In this document: piece after piece, positions 30,497 to 39,805 of the stretch
How positions within the stretch are numbered: position 1 is the stretch's first letter
Layout: each line of letters begins with the position of its first letter
Source: Candidatus Opimibacter iunctus
GTDB lineage: Bacteria; Bacteroidota; Bacteroidia; Chitinophagales; Saprospiraceae
DNA: 64,000 nucleotides
Direction: 5' to 3'
Assembly: GCA_016716665.1 (NCBI GenBank)
Contig: JADJVH010000008.1
Location: forward strand, 184,597-248,596
Position numbers and translations under genes: made by a program
Notes under the pieces: model-generated
What the model saw: the letters and a program-made list of their open reading frames with translations, nothing else
Told to the model about the DNA's origin: nothing
The model's database searches: none

Positions 30497-32074
30497 ATGA
30501 GGTCAATTTTGTCTGTTTCAATTTTTATGGCCGCAGCTTCGATGTTGTTTGGTCAGGATGTCACGTTTACGAAGGACATTGCACCAATCATATACAACAA
30601 CTGTACGAAGTGTCACCGGCCGGATGAGATCGGGCCGTTTTCGATGACCAATTATGAAGAGACCAAGGAATGGGCCTATTCAATCAAGTATGTGACAGCT
30701 ATACGCTATATGCCGCCGTGGAAAGCTGATCCTGAATATTCAAGATTCCAGGGAGAGCGGTTTCTGTCTCAGGAACAAATAGACCTGTTGGCGCAATGGG
30801 CGGATGCCGGAGCTCCATACGGTAATGCCTCTGAAGAACCTGAGTTACCTACATTTCCTACAGGATCCCAGATCGGTACACCTGATCTTGTGTTGCATAT
30901 GGCTCAAGCTTATGAGCATCAAGGAGGTAATGAGGATGAGTACAGGGTCTTTGTACTTCCTACCAACCTGGTACAAGACAAGCAGATATCCACAGTAGAA
31001 CTCCGTCCGGGCAATAGCAAGATATTGCATCACGCCTTGTTTAGTTATGACAATACCGGCGAAGCAAGAGCGCTTGACTTGGCGGATCCTAAATATGGGT
31101 ATGACGGATTTGGTGGCTTTGGTGTGAATGCCTCCTTACAAAATATGTTTCCAGGCTATGTGCCCGGGCAAAAGCCTATTCCATATCCGGAAGGCCTTGG
31201 CCAAATCCTGCCAGCCGGGTCTGATATACTCATGCAGGTGCATTACGGTCCTTCGCCTTTTCCGGCAGAGGATAGCTCTACAGTGAATATCTTCTTTAAG
31301 AAAGAACCTGTAGAACGCCAGGTACAGAACTTTATCTTCCTGCCCTTTGATCCCCTGATCACCAATGGACCATTTGTCATGTTCCCTAATACGGTCAGGT
31401 CCTTTCATTGCCAGTATACGACTCCGCTTAAGGTCAGTGTATTTGCGATATGGCCTCATGCCCATCTGCTAAACCAGGACTTTGAAGTGTATGCGATCAA
31501 TACAGCTGGTGATACGACTAATCTGATCAGAATACCTGATTGGGATTTCAACTGGCAGGGATCATACAATTTTAAAAAGTATATCATCCTCGAACCCGGC
31601 ACGACGATCCATGTCAATGCCACCTATGACAATACCATTAACAATCCAAGTAATCCAAACAGTCCGCCTGCATTTGTCACCTGGGGTGAAAAGACAACGG
31701 ATGAAATGTTATTCCTGCCCTTATCCTTTGTCCTTTATGCCCCCGGCGATGAAAATGTTGTCTTTGAAGAAAACACCACAGCGGTCGAAGATCCTGAGGT
31801 GAGTTTTGTCAACCACTTCCTTGCACCTGTCATGCCCAATCCGGCAAATGATCTGGCGTATGTCAACTTCGTACTGGAGCAACCTGACCATATCACCTTG
31901 CGCGTCCTTGACATGCAGGGCAATGTGGTGCGCAATGTAGCTGTAGATGAATGGATGCTTGCAGGGGCGCATACTGAACAACTGGAATTGAGCCAATGGC
32001 CGGTAGGGTCTTATTTTGTGCAGATGCTCGGAACCAATTTCACACAGGCACAGAAGATGGTAGTGGTGAGGTAA
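30497..32074 (+). CDS. Cytochrome-c-type / copper type II monooxygenase (PHM-like) protein with T9SS domain
   Basis: 525 aa. Signal peptide to FGQ; haem-binding CTKCH at residues 36-40 in a planctomycete/Bacteroidota-type cytochrome region (TKDIAPIIYNNCTKCHRPDE, MPPWKADPEY). Then a peptidylglycine monooxygenase-like double jelly roll: ILHHALFSYD (CuH-type His pair), ILMQVHYGP and WPHAHLLNQ (CuM-type HxH), with late Met residues in TDEMLFLP. It ends in a sorting domain (VMPNPANDLAYVNF ... MVVVR). Such enzymes hydroxylate C-H bonds using two coppers and an electron donor; the fused haem may supply electrons. Substrate unknown. Located beside a likely copper-uptake group. Confidence 0.82.
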   Translation: MRSILSVSIFMAAASMLFGQDVTFTKDIAPIIYNNCTKCHRPDEIGPFSMTNYEETKEWAYSIKYVTAIRYMPPWKADPEYSRFQGERFLSQEQIDLLAQWADAGAPYGNASEEPELPTFPTGSQIGTPDLVLHMAQAYEHQGGNEDEYRVFVLPTNLVQDKQISTVELRPGNSKILHHALFSYDNTGEARALDLADPKYGYDGFGGFGVNASLQNMFPGYVPGQKPIPYPEGLGQILPAGSDILMQVHYGPSPFPAEDSSTVNIFFKKEPVERQVQNFIFLPFDPLITNGPFVMFPNTVRSFHCQYTTPLKVSVFAIWPHAHLLNQDFEVYAINTAGDTTNLIRIPDWDFNWQGSYNFKKYIILEPGTTIHVNATYDNTINNPSNPNSPPAFVTWGEKTTDEMLFLPLSFVLYAPGDENVVFEENTTAVEDPEVSFVNHFLAPVMPNPANDLAYVNFVLEQPDHITLRVLDMQGNVVRNVAVDEWMLAGAHTEQLELSQWPVGSYFVQMLGTNFTQAQKMVVVR

Positions 32075-32444
32075 TCTATGCGTATAGATTATTTCATATT
32101 TTAGTTTATATTTATTGAGTCTTTTTCATAGCAACACCCATTGGTGTTTTAGGGTATTGGGCCTGTCAGTTCCCGGTTGTCCCGCGGCCTGATAGTATAT
32201 TATTACATCGTGTATCATTAGATTGTTGCCATATTACCCTCAGGATTTTTAAGTTTTTTTATATCAGGCCATTGAGCGGTCGATGAAAGGTATAGATTGA
32301 ATATTTGCCAGCGTTTCGCGCCAAATTTTACCGGCTCCCTTCCTGTTGGTATCCCGGTATTCAATTGAGAAAAGAAAGGTGGCTTCATGACCTGATTTAT
32401 TCATGGTATGATTTGTTCTTTAACCTCATTCAATTCGTCCGATC
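32075..32444. other. 370-bp intergenic stretch
   Basis: Contains a weak stem at 32071-32090 (TAATCTAT/ATAGATTA) overlapping the stop region of the previous gene, and AACACC/GGTGTT followed by TTTT near 32134-32152, which may act as a weak terminator. No gene-like frame or repeat family seen. Confidence 0.5.
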
Positions 32445-33533
32445 ATGTTTGACTCCCCCATTTTTGAAACCGTGCTCAGCCTTATCCTCCTGATGCTGGT
32501 CTTTTCTGTCCTGGTCACCTGTGTGCAGGAAGGATACGTGAGCATCCGAAAATCAAGAGGCAAAATGCTGGAGTATGCCATCAAGGAAGTGCTCAATGAC
32601 AAGTTCAATAAAAATTTTGCCCATCTCCTGTACCAACACCCACAGATCGATCTCCTCCGAAAGAAGCAGGGTGATCTCCCGTCCTATATAAGCAGCGAAA
32701 CCTTCTCTAAAACGCTTATTGACCTGATCGCCCAGGAGAGTATTGAGACTGTGTACAGGGATGCACCGGACCATAAGTCCATGATCAAAGAGGAACGGTT
32801 GAAACCAGCGGTAAAGGATCAACTGGAAAAATTTGACAGGCCGGTCAAAATCAATATGGATACCCCTCCACATGCCATTCCGCTTGAAGACCGGTTTAAG
32901 CTGGGTATTGAAATGCTGCATAACAGCGAACTGAAAAAACTATTGCTCTCCTTCGATGCCAATACTCCTTACCGGAATGCTCCTGCGGCATATCTGACGG
33001 ATTTGCAGGTGGAGATTCAAAAGTGGTATGATGGCTATATGGACCGGGTGACGGGGTGGTACAAGCGGGAAGTCAGAACCAATCTTTTTGTCGCCAGCCT
33101 TATCGTCACCCTCGTGCTCAACCTCAATTTCATCACCGTCAGCAAAACGATATATGCTGATTCAAAGCTGAGGGAAGTGCTGACCCAGAAAGCGATTCAA
33201 TTGGCTGGTCAGGATAATGCCATTGACTCCCTTAAGGCAAAGTTGACTAGTGAACCTTCCAATCTGAATGATATCGATATCGATGCGTTGCTCGGCACCT
33301 CCTTGCCTATCGGGTGGAAGGAACCTATCCCATGTGATAAAATGACAGGCAATTTTTCCTTTGAAAAAGCGAAATGCTATGTCCGGCACTATATCACCAA
33401 GGAAATCAGTATAAAAAATGTAATGGGGTGGCTGCTGTTTACGCTCGGCCTGACCCTTGGCGCACCATTCTGGTTTGATGTACTCAAAAAACTTGTTAAC
33501 ATGAGAAATACCGGCATCACGCCAAAGACCTGA
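32445..33533 (+). CDS. Membrane protein of unknown function, paired with downstream hydrolase
   Basis: 362 aa, not recognised to a named family. One membrane segment at residues about 8-28 (LSLILLMLVFSVLVTCVQEG), a long soluble domain of about 180 aa, a second segment near 208-226 (LFVASLIVTLVLNLNFIT), a charged loop and a third segment near 328-345 ending LGAPFWFDVLKKLVNMRNTG. The closing motif GAPFWFDVL.KLVN.R..G occurs in a set of uncharacterised bacterial membrane proteins. The following gene starts 88 bp later in the same direction, suggesting an operon. Confidence 0.7.
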   Translation: MFDSPIFETVLSLILLMLVFSVLVTCVQEGYVSIRKSRGKMLEYAIKEVLNDKFNKNFAHLLYQHPQIDLLRKKQGDLPSYISSETFSKTLIDLIAQESIETVYRDAPDHKSMIKEERLKPAVKDQLEKFDRPVKINMDTPPHAIPLEDRFKLGIEMLHNSELKKLLLSFDANTPYRNAPAAYLTDLQVEIQKWYDGYMDRVTGWYKREVRTNLFVASLIVTLVLNLNFITVSKTIYADSKLREVLTQKAIQLAGQDNAIDSLKAKLTSEPSNLNDIDIDALLGTSLPIGWKEPIPCDKMTGNFSFEKAKCYVRHYITKEISIKNVMGWLLFTLGLTLGAPFWFDVLKKLVNMRNTGITPKT

Positions 33534-33621
33534 TCGTATTCGTATGCCATGGTTGAATTAACCCATCGCAATCCGATTCTATTGCCACACTCCTTATTTA
33601 CTTCACATTCAATACAACGAT

Positions 33622-35115
33622 ATGCCATACGCTGATTTTCATGTACACGGTAATTTTAAAACCTACTTTACCGGCTACGATGTCCAGGCAAAGGAAAGTC
33701 CCTGGAAAAAAATCAATTTCACCGTTGATAACTTCCTCTTTCGCAAATCCAACCGCATATTCAGTTCCCAATCAAGCTTTTCACAATTACACAAGGGACA
33801 ACTTGGACTGGGGGTAATGCCACTCTACAGCACCGAACGCGGATTTCCCGATTCATTTCTCCTGAAAGCATTGGATTTTTTCTCCAAGAAAATCGATCAC
33901 CGCTTGTTTAAAGCAATTCGGGAAAACAAGGTCACGTATTACCAGCAATTGGATGATTGTTTTAAACACCTGGAAAGGGCTGTCACAGACAATGTACCCG
34001 GGAGTCAAAGCATCAATTTTACCCGCACATTCGCTGATATCGATCCGGCTAAAATGAATATTGTCTTTTCGCTTGAGGGAGCTCACGCATTTCTCAATAG
34101 TTTTGATGAGGTGAATACGCCTCAGGGCCTTCAGGATATTGAAGACCGGATCAAAGCCTACAAGAAGAAAAACCCTGCACCAGGGAATACGCATCCCCGG
34201 ATCTTTATCCTGAATGTTACACATCTCACGATGGCCCCTTTTACCAATCATTCCTTTGGCATCAAGATCATCAGCCATGAGGATTTTATACCGCAGGGAC
34301 AGGGGATCACACAGGCGGGTCTTCGGATCATCCATACTGCCTTGAGCCAGGATGCTGAACATCACCCGATGATCATAGATATCAAGCATATGAGCCTTGA
34401 AAGCCGGAAATCATATTATCAGATCAGGCGGCAATCCTATCCGGATATCCCGATAGTGGCTTCCCACGCAGGGGTGACGGGGATTTCCTATGAGCATGTC
34501 AATGATTACATCGAGCACATCTATGCCGCGAAAGTCAATAAGCGAAACTGCAACCTGGTGTGCCATGTCAAGCCAAACGGACTTCTACCCTTCACAGAAT
34601 TCAATCCATGGAGTATTAATCTCTATGATGAAGATATCGCTGAAATCCTTCTCAGTGGTGGCATTATCGGCATATCCCTTGATCAAAGGATACTTGGGAC
34701 CGGGAAAGTGGCCAGGGAAAAAATGAGTAAATCCGAAACCTTTCCAGGCATTACCCTTGATCATCCCGTGGTGGCCAAAGATCCTGATGAGGAGGCAGCT
34801 ATCGAAGATGCGGAGCTCCATTTCCGTCATTTCTGCAATAACCTGTTTCATATCCTGAAGGTAGGCAGCAGGACTTTTGGTCCTGGTGTGGATGTGTGGA
34901 AACAAATCGTCATCGCCAGTGATTTTGATGGCTTGATTGATGCCGTTGATTTTTGTGTCAATGGGGAGGCCTACAGCAACATCGGTAGCTACATGATGGA
35001 CAAAATGCCCCAGCTGGCCCTGGAGGCAGGTATCACCCTGCCTTACCCTCTCCAACCGTTGATCGATGGAATCCTATATACCAATGGTTATGACTTCCTG
35101 AAAAAGTATTACTGA
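33622..35115 (+). CDS. Amidohydrolase-superfamily / M19 membrane-dipeptidase-like enzyme
   Basis: 497 aa, no signal peptide. Metal-site style motifs in order: DFHVHG (residues 5-10), FSLEGAHAF (about 153-161), LNVTHL (about 195-200), IIDIKHMS (about 252-259), VASHAGVTG (about 279-287) and IASDFDGL (about 433-440). This order (HxH, Glu, His, His, Asp) fits M19 dipeptidases and related TIM-barrel hydrolases, but the DxHxD start is altered, so the reaction is uncertain. Cytoplasmic. Probably works with the membrane protein encoded just upstream. Confidence 0.65.
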   Translation: MPYADFHVHGNFKTYFTGYDVQAKESPWKKINFTVDNFLFRKSNRIFSSQSSFSQLHKGQLGLGVMPLYSTERGFPDSFLLKALDFFSKKIDHRLFKAIRENKVTYYQQLDDCFKHLERAVTDNVPGSQSINFTRTFADIDPAKMNIVFSLEGAHAFLNSFDEVNTPQGLQDIEDRIKAYKKKNPAPGNTHPRIFILNVTHLTMAPFTNHSFGIKIISHEDFIPQGQGITQAGLRIIHTALSQDAEHHPMIIDIKHMSLESRKSYYQIRRQSYPDIPIVASHAGVTGISYEHVNDYIEHIYAAKVNKRNCNLVCHVKPNGLLPFTEFNPWSINLYDEDIAEILLSGGIIGISLDQRILGTGKVAREKMSKSETFPGITLDHPVVAKDPDEEAAIEDAELHFRHFCNNLFHILKVGSRTFGPGVDVWKQIVIASDFDGLIDAVDFCVNGEAYSNIGSYMMDKMPQLALEAGITLPYPLQPLIDGILYTNGYDFLKKYY

Positions 35116-35129
35116 GCTAAATAAATATA

Positions 35130-35173
35130 TTCGGACATTTTTGTCCGTAATAGAAAAAGTTTCCTTACCTTTG
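35130..35173 (+). promoter_or_regulatory. Rrf2 gene promoter with palindromic operator
   Basis: Inverted repeat CGGACA-TTTT-TGTCCG at 35132-35147, then -7 box TACCTTTG at 35166-35173 (consensus TAnnTTTG), 19 bp before the ATG. The palindrome covers the -33 region, the usual place for autorepression by an Rrf2 protein. Confidence 0.75.
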
Positions 35174-35192
35174 CTGTACGAATCATGAAATC

Positions 35193-35627
35193 ATGTTCTC
35201 CAAAGCATGTGAATACGGCATAAGGGCAACGATCTATATCGCTAAAAATTCGGTAGAGGACAGACGGGTCAGCCTCAGAGACATTGCCTGCAAGATTGCC
35301 TCTCCGGAAGCCTTCACTGCCAAAATCCTGCAACAACTGGTTCATCATAACATCATATACTCTGTCAAAGGGGCTACCGGTGGTTTCGAAATGCAAAAGG
35401 AAAAAATGAATTCGTTGACCCTGATACAGATTGTCAAGGCGATGGATGGAGAGCATATCTTCCATGGGTGCGTCATGGGATTGTCCGTATGCTCTGAATC
35501 GCATCCCTGCCCTGTACATACTAAATTCAATGAGATACGCGACCAGCTCAAGGCGATGCTGGAGCGGACCTCTATCTATGACCTTTCTCAAGGCGTCGAA
35601 ACAGGGCTGACATTTTTAAAACAATAA
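35193..35627 (+). CDS. Rrf2-family transcriptional regulator (NsrR/IscR-like)
   Basis: 144 aa. N-terminal winged helix (FSKACEYGIRATIYIAKNS, SLRDIACKIASPEAFTAKILQQLV, YSVKGATGGFEM) and three conserved Cys (93, 100, 106 in CVMGLSVCSESHPC), the cluster-binding pattern of Rrf2 regulators that sense NO, oxygen or Fe-S status. The gene has its own palindrome-bearing promoter and is followed 46 bp later by the Fe-S repair gene, so NO or oxidative stress sensing is the best guess. Confidence 0.9.
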   Translation: MFSKACEYGIRATIYIAKNSVEDRRVSLRDIACKIASPEAFTAKILQQLVHHNIIYSVKGATGGFEMQKEKMNSLTLIQIVKAMDGEHIFHGCVMGLSVCSESHPCPVHTKFNEIRDQLKAMLERTSIYDLSQGVETGLTFLKQ

Positions 35628-35673
35628 TGATTACTTCATAACATTTCTCAACTCTCCTTTCAATACTGAGCAC

Positions 35674-36399
35674 ATGGATATACATTTTGAAAAAACAGTA
35701 GGCGAAATCGTTGCACTTGATTACCGGGCTGCAGCCATTTTCGAAAAATATGGAATCGACTTTTGCTGCAAAGGCAATATTCCCGTCGATGAAGCTTGTG
35801 AACGCAAACACGTTTTTACTGAAGATGTAATGCGGGAACTGAAGCTTCTGCTGACTGGTAGCGATAACCCAGGTGATGACTTTGCTTCCTGGTCCCCTGC
35901 ATATCTCGCAGACTACATTGAGCAAAAACACCATAGCTACGTAACCGAAAAAACGCCTGTGATCCTGCGCTTCCTCGACAAACTAAGCAGTACCCATGGT
36001 CACCGGCACCCTGAACTCATTGAAATCAATCGACTGTTTTCCGATTCTGCTGCTGAACTGGCGATGCACATGAAGAAAGAAGAAACCATCCTCTTTCCCC
36101 TGATCCGGAAAATGAAGGTGAGCGCATCAAATGAAATATCTGAACACCACTTGACTACGGGTATGATCCAGACGCCGATTGCTGTCATGATGGAAGAGCA
36201 CGATCATGAAGGTGATCGATTCAGGATGATCGACACACTCACCAATCATTACCAACCTCCTGCAGACGCATGCAATACGTATAAGGCAACCTATGCATTA
36301 CTACAGGAATTTGAAAATGACCTGCACCTCCATATCCACCTGGAAAACAATATTCTTTTCCCAAAGGCTGTGCAAATGGAAAGGGAGTTGATGAATTAA
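35674..36399 (+). CDS. ric: Iron-sulfur cluster repair di-iron protein (RIC/YtfE/ScdA)
   Basis: 241 aa. N-terminal ScdA_N/DUF542 domain (KTVGEIVALDYRAAAIFEKYGIDFCCKGN, residues about 6-34) and C-terminal hemerythrin-like domain with the His/Glu di-iron ligands spread through IEQKHHSYV, HRHPELIE, HMKKEETILFP, MEEHDHEGD and HIHLENNILFP. RIC proteins rebuild Fe-S clusters damaged by NO or peroxide in the cytoplasm. Same direction as the Rrf2 gene, likely in one regulon. Confidence 0.95.
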   Translation: MDIHFEKTVGEIVALDYRAAAIFEKYGIDFCCKGNIPVDEACERKHVFTEDVMRELKLLLTGSDNPGDDFASWSPAYLADYIEQKHHSYVTEKTPVILRFLDKLSSTHGHRHPELIEINRLFSDSAAELAMHMKKEETILFPLIRKMKVSASNEISEHHLTTGMIQTPIAVMMEEHDHEGDRFRMIDTLTNHYQPPADACNTYKATYALLQEFENDLHLHIHLENNILFPKAVQMERELMN

Positions 36400-36468
36400 G
36401 CAGGGAGAAGTGAGAAGTTAAAAGTGAGCAGTAAGCAGTAAGCAGTGAGTATGGGTGCTAAATAATAT

Positions 36469-36503
36469 TCGGAACTTTCAGGAGGCAAATATTCTATTTT
36501 TGT
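36469..36503 (+). promoter_or_regulatory. Promoter of the 36529 lipoprotein gene
   Basis: -7 box TATTTTTG at 36496-36503 (fits TAnnTTTG). Upstream lies ATATTCGGAACTTT, sharing the ATATTCGGA half with the operator of the Rrf2 gene (35128-35136), which hints at shared control. GTAAGCA-type short repeats occupy 36423-36450. Confidence 0.55.
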
Positions 36504-36528
36504 GGCGTACGTAATACCATATCCAAAT

Positions 36529-37017
36529 ATGAGCATTCCTAAATTTCTTGCTTTCCTCTTACTGGGAACAGTCTTATTTTCCAATTCGGCTTGCAAGCCC
36601 TCTGCAGAAAAGAATGAAGAAGCGGCCGGCACTGCGGATCAACGACCCTCTATCTATACGGCCAAGGATGGCCACACGATCGGGATGAACGTTGAACTCA
36701 ACAAAGGCGCAAAATGGGAAGCAAACGTGGAAACCACCCGCGGGATCGACATGATGCGCGGATTGCTTATCGATTTTAAGGCTGACCCTACTGTAGAAGA
36801 TTACCGTGCATTGCACAAGAAGCTTGCCGTGGAGTTCCAGCATATCCTGCAGCGTTGCACAATGACCGGAGAAGCACACACCCAGTTGCACAACTATCTC
36901 ATGCCGTTGAAAGAGAAGATCGATTTCCTCGGCACAGGGAAACTCAATGAATGCAATGCGCTATTGCCGGAATTAAAGGAATACGTGATGAAATACAGTC
37001 ACTTTTTTTTTTCCTGA
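36529..37017 (+). CDS. Small lipoprotein of unknown function, four-helix type
   Basis: About 162 aa from ATG 36529, chosen because the -7 box at 36496-36503 lies downstream of the earlier in-frame ATG-like positions. Signal MSIPKFLAFLLLGTVLFSNSAC makes it a lipoprotein. The rest is helical with a Cys-Met patch (FQHILQRCTMTGEAHTQLHNYLMPLKEKI), like small periplasmic four-helix bundles. Not assigned to a family. The end is uncertain because the frame crosses a T10 run (about 37003-37012) just before the stop. The shared half-site with the Rrf2 operator suggests a role in the same stress response. Confidence 0.7.
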   Translation: MSIPKFLAFLLLGTVLFSNSACKPSAEKNEEAAGTADQRPSIYTAKDGHTIGMNVELNKGAKWEANVETTRGIDMMRGLLIDFKADPTVEDYRALHKKLAVEFQHILQRCTMTGEAHTQLHNYLMPLKEKIDFLGTGKLNECNALLPELKEYVMKYSHFFFS

Positions 37018-37083
37018 ACAGGATTGAACTTGCCTGGATACAAATAGCCCTGGTCAAATAAGTTATTAAATTACCTTCAGGTA

Positions 37084-39666
37084 CTAATCGAGCAAATTGC
37101 CCAGGCCTTCCTTTAATACACCCCGGAGATACTCATTGGTCTCTTTCGAATAGAGGCTATTGATGGTCCGCAGGATATGGTCTTTATACGCTTTGTCCTG
37201 TTCCTGCACATATTGGCTGAGCAGACCTGTAATCAGGTAAAAGCGGCGGTATTCAGGGTCAGCTGTACGGAGAAAGAAATCCGAATCTATCACGTTGAGT
37301 CCCTGGTCCTGTATCGCCGACGACTGGCCGGACATATACAAGGCCATCGCACCGATAAAATCTTCAAGATAATCGTCACCCACCTCGGCTGCCTGAGGAG
37401 TCATGAAGTAGTCAAGGGAAACTGCATTTCCTTTCCTTGCATATATCGTGGCCTGCACAGCATACATCGCCGGTGATTCGATCTGCTGGAAATGGGCTAA
37501 CTGATGAACAGCTTCGTCAATATCAACCGCAGCAACCGCTTTGAGTGATGCAGATATAATGGGTACTTTGTCTGTAGTCTTCAACAACCGGAGAGCCACA
37601 TCACTTGCCTTGTTTTCATCCAGCCCGGATAAAGACTCGAGGATGTAATACTGGATGGCAGGATTTGTTTCCTCTAGAGACAATTGATATAGTTGATCCA
37701 CCTCTTCCTTTTCGGCAAGATAACTGACCAGCATAACCCTTATCGTATACGAGGAATCACTCATCAGCTTCTGCATGACAGCAGGTTCAAAACCGGACAT
37801 CAGCCTGAAAGCAGACAACCGATGATTGATCGAGAGGTTTGAAACCGCCCTGATCGCATACTCAGATTCCGGGATGTCATGGTTGACCACGGCGAGAAGG
37901 ATATCCCTGGGATCCACAACAACTGTGAGGGGCGCTGAGGCTTCATCAAATGTAAAGGCCTGTGTCTTCTGGTCCAGGAGAACACGCCTGATTTCAATAG
38001 AGGAGTCCTGGTGGATAACAGCTATATCTAAAGGAAGAATAAACACTTCTCTGAATCCCAGATCCGACTGTGTCTGATTAAACTCTATGGTTAGTTTCTT
38101 CTCCTCTGCATCAAAGCTGTTCTTGACATCGAGGACCGGGTGACCCTTGTCAAAGTACCATTGATCAAAAAACCAATGCAGGTCACGTCCTGTAACTTCC
38201 TCAAAAGCCTGGCGCAGGTCATCCACCTCAGCAGATTTAAATGCGTTTTGTTTAAGGTAATATTGAAGGGAGGCGAAAAAAGCTTCGTCTCCAACGACAT
38301 CCCTCAGCATATGGAGCACAAGGCCTCCCTTGTTATAACTATGCGCATCAAACATATCGTCTTCTGAGGCATAGTGATAATGTATCAGTGGATGAGCATC
38401 ATAAGCCGCCTGGTCAAAGTAGCCACTGAGTTCATTCATCCGGGAGATGTCTGCACGCTCCCGGTCATACTTATATTCCTGCCAGAGGTATTCTGCATAA
38501 TTGGCAAAACCTTCATTGAGGGTTAGGTTGGCCCATGACTCGCAGGTGACCAGGTCACCAAACCAGTGATGGAACAATTCATGTGCTACGATATAATCAT
38601 TGGTGCCATCCTCTATGATATCATCCTTGTGGAATTCAATAAAGTCCCCAAACACCACGGCTGTTGCATTTTCCATAGCTCCGGAAACGAAATCCTTGAC
38701 AATGACCTGGGTATATTTAGGCCAGATAAACTCATAACCCAGTTTCGTTGAGAAAAACTCAATCATCTCAGGTGTATTTGCAAAAATGGCTTTGGCTGAT
38801 GGGCCGTAACCAGGATCTACATAATAGTCTACAGGTCTGCCGCGCCAGTAGTCTGTGACTTTGTCCCATTGTCCGACCGCCACCATAGTGAGATATGGTG
38901 CAATGGGCAGATCAAGCTTCCAGACATCACGTCTCATACCTCCGGCCAAAGGAGTAGATGAAATGAGCAGTCCATTGGACAAGGTCATCATGGTGTCAGC
39001 TACTGTAAGGAGGATCTCCTGAGTACCGCGTTCATTAGGCTGATCCAGTGTAGGAAACCAGCGACTATTGTTAGTGGTCTCACCTTGGGACCATATCTGT
39101 CTTGGTTTACCAGGAATAGTGTCCTGGGGATCAATAAAAAACAATCCCTTATCACTCGTGATCGCTGCACCTGGCTTATCAGAGGAAGCACTAGGGTGTG
39201 CTGAATAGTTTATTTCTACTTTAACCTGCTGTCCCTTTTTATAAGACCCTTTCAGTGGAATGACAATCTCATCCCCGGTATTTAGATAGTCGTTGACCAG
39301 CTTACCATCAATGGTGATGTTGTGCACATCAAAATGAATCGCGTCGAGACGGAGGGAGGTTTGGTCAAAAAATACCGGGGTCAGGGTCAGTGTAGCTATA
39401 CCCCTGACCGTTTCAGTGGTCCAGTCAAAGGAGAGGTCAAGCACTGTATGGAGCAGATCCCAGCTCCTTTCCTCCGCTGGCTTGTAAGCAGGAATGTCCT
39501 GTGAGGACGCATCGCCATCACCGGCATGCACCATCATCGTATCCAACGTGACATGCTCCATTCCGTCATGGGAGTCACCAGAGGATGTTGCCGTCTTTGA
39601 AGAGGAGCATGAAACAAAAAAGGCCGCGATCACGGCCAGTGAAACTATCTTAAAATGGATCATCAT
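37084..39666 (-). CDS. M1-family aminopeptidase-like lipoprotein
   Basis: About 860 aa from ATG 39666 (MMIHFKIVSLAVIAAFFVSCSS, lipobox FFVSC); the frame extends further upstream but without a signal. HELFH at residues 362-366 and Glu385 in LNEGFANY give HExxH-X18-E; SGAMENATAVVF is the GAMEN exopeptidase motif, so true aminopeptidase activity is likely. The C-terminal 300 residues are helical HEAT-like repeats as in ERAP/PepN-type proteins. Anchored in an envelope membrane. Preceded by the GACAGTAA tandem array. Confidence 0.93.
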   Translation of the reverse strand: MMIHFKIVSLAVIAAFFVSCSSSKTATSSGDSHDGMEHVTLDTMMVHAGDGDASSQDIPAYKPAEERSWDLLHTVLDLSFDWTTETVRGIATLTLTPVFFDQTSLRLDAIHFDVHNITIDGKLVNDYLNTGDEIVIPLKGSYKKGQQVKVEINYSAHPSASSDKPGAAITSDKGLFFIDPQDTIPGKPRQIWSQGETTNNSRWFPTLDQPNERGTQEILLTVADTMMTLSNGLLISSTPLAGGMRRDVWKLDLPIAPYLTMVAVGQWDKVTDYWRGRPVDYYVDPGYGPSAKAIFANTPEMIEFFSTKLGYEFIWPKYTQVIVKDFVSGAMENATAVVFGDFIEFHKDDIIEDGTNDYIVAHELFHHWFGDLVTCESWANLTLNEGFANYAEYLWQEYKYDRERADISRMNELSGYFDQAAYDAHPLIHYHYASEDDMFDAHSYNKGGLVLHMLRDVVGDEAFFASLQYYLKQNAFKSAEVDDLRQAFEEVTGRDLHWFFDQWYFDKGHPVLDVKNSFDAEEKKLTIEFNQTQSDLGFREVFILPLDIAVIHQDSSIEIRRVLLDQKTQAFTFDEASAPLTVVVDPRDILLAVVNHDIPESEYAIRAVSNLSINHRLSAFRLMSGFEPAVMQKLMSDSSYTIRVMLVSYLAEKEEVDQLYQLSLEETNPAIQYYILESLSGLDENKASDVALRLLKTTDKVPIISASLKAVAAVDIDEAVHQLAHFQQIESPAMYAVQATIYARKGNAVSLDYFMTPQAAEVGDDYLEDFIGAMALYMSGQSSAIQDQGLNVIDSDFFLRTADPEYRRFYLITGLLSQYVQEQDKAYKDHILRTINSLYSKETNEYLRGVLKEGLGNLLD

Positions 39667-39730
39667 ATGATTTCTACTTGCCCGGTCAAATACCGGATGG
39701 TAAAGATAAGCCAAGGTGTGAGAAGTGTGA

Positions 39731-39805
39731 GACAGTAAGACAGTAAGACAGTAAGACAGTAAGACAGTAAGACAGTAAGACAGTAAGACAGTAAGACAGT
39801 AAGAG
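39731..39805. repeat. GACAGTAA tandem array
   Basis: About nine copies of the 8-bp unit GACAGTAA followed by GAGATGTGAGTGTGGGTGTG. It begins 65 bp upstream of the M1 gene start (minus strand). Same family as the arrays at 5341, 41591 and 44830. Confidence 0.9.

Noticed and set aside
39731..39805. Possible CRISPR array
   Set aside because: The units are 8 bp and contiguous with no spacers; no cas genes in the window. The same holds for 5341, 30303 and 44933.
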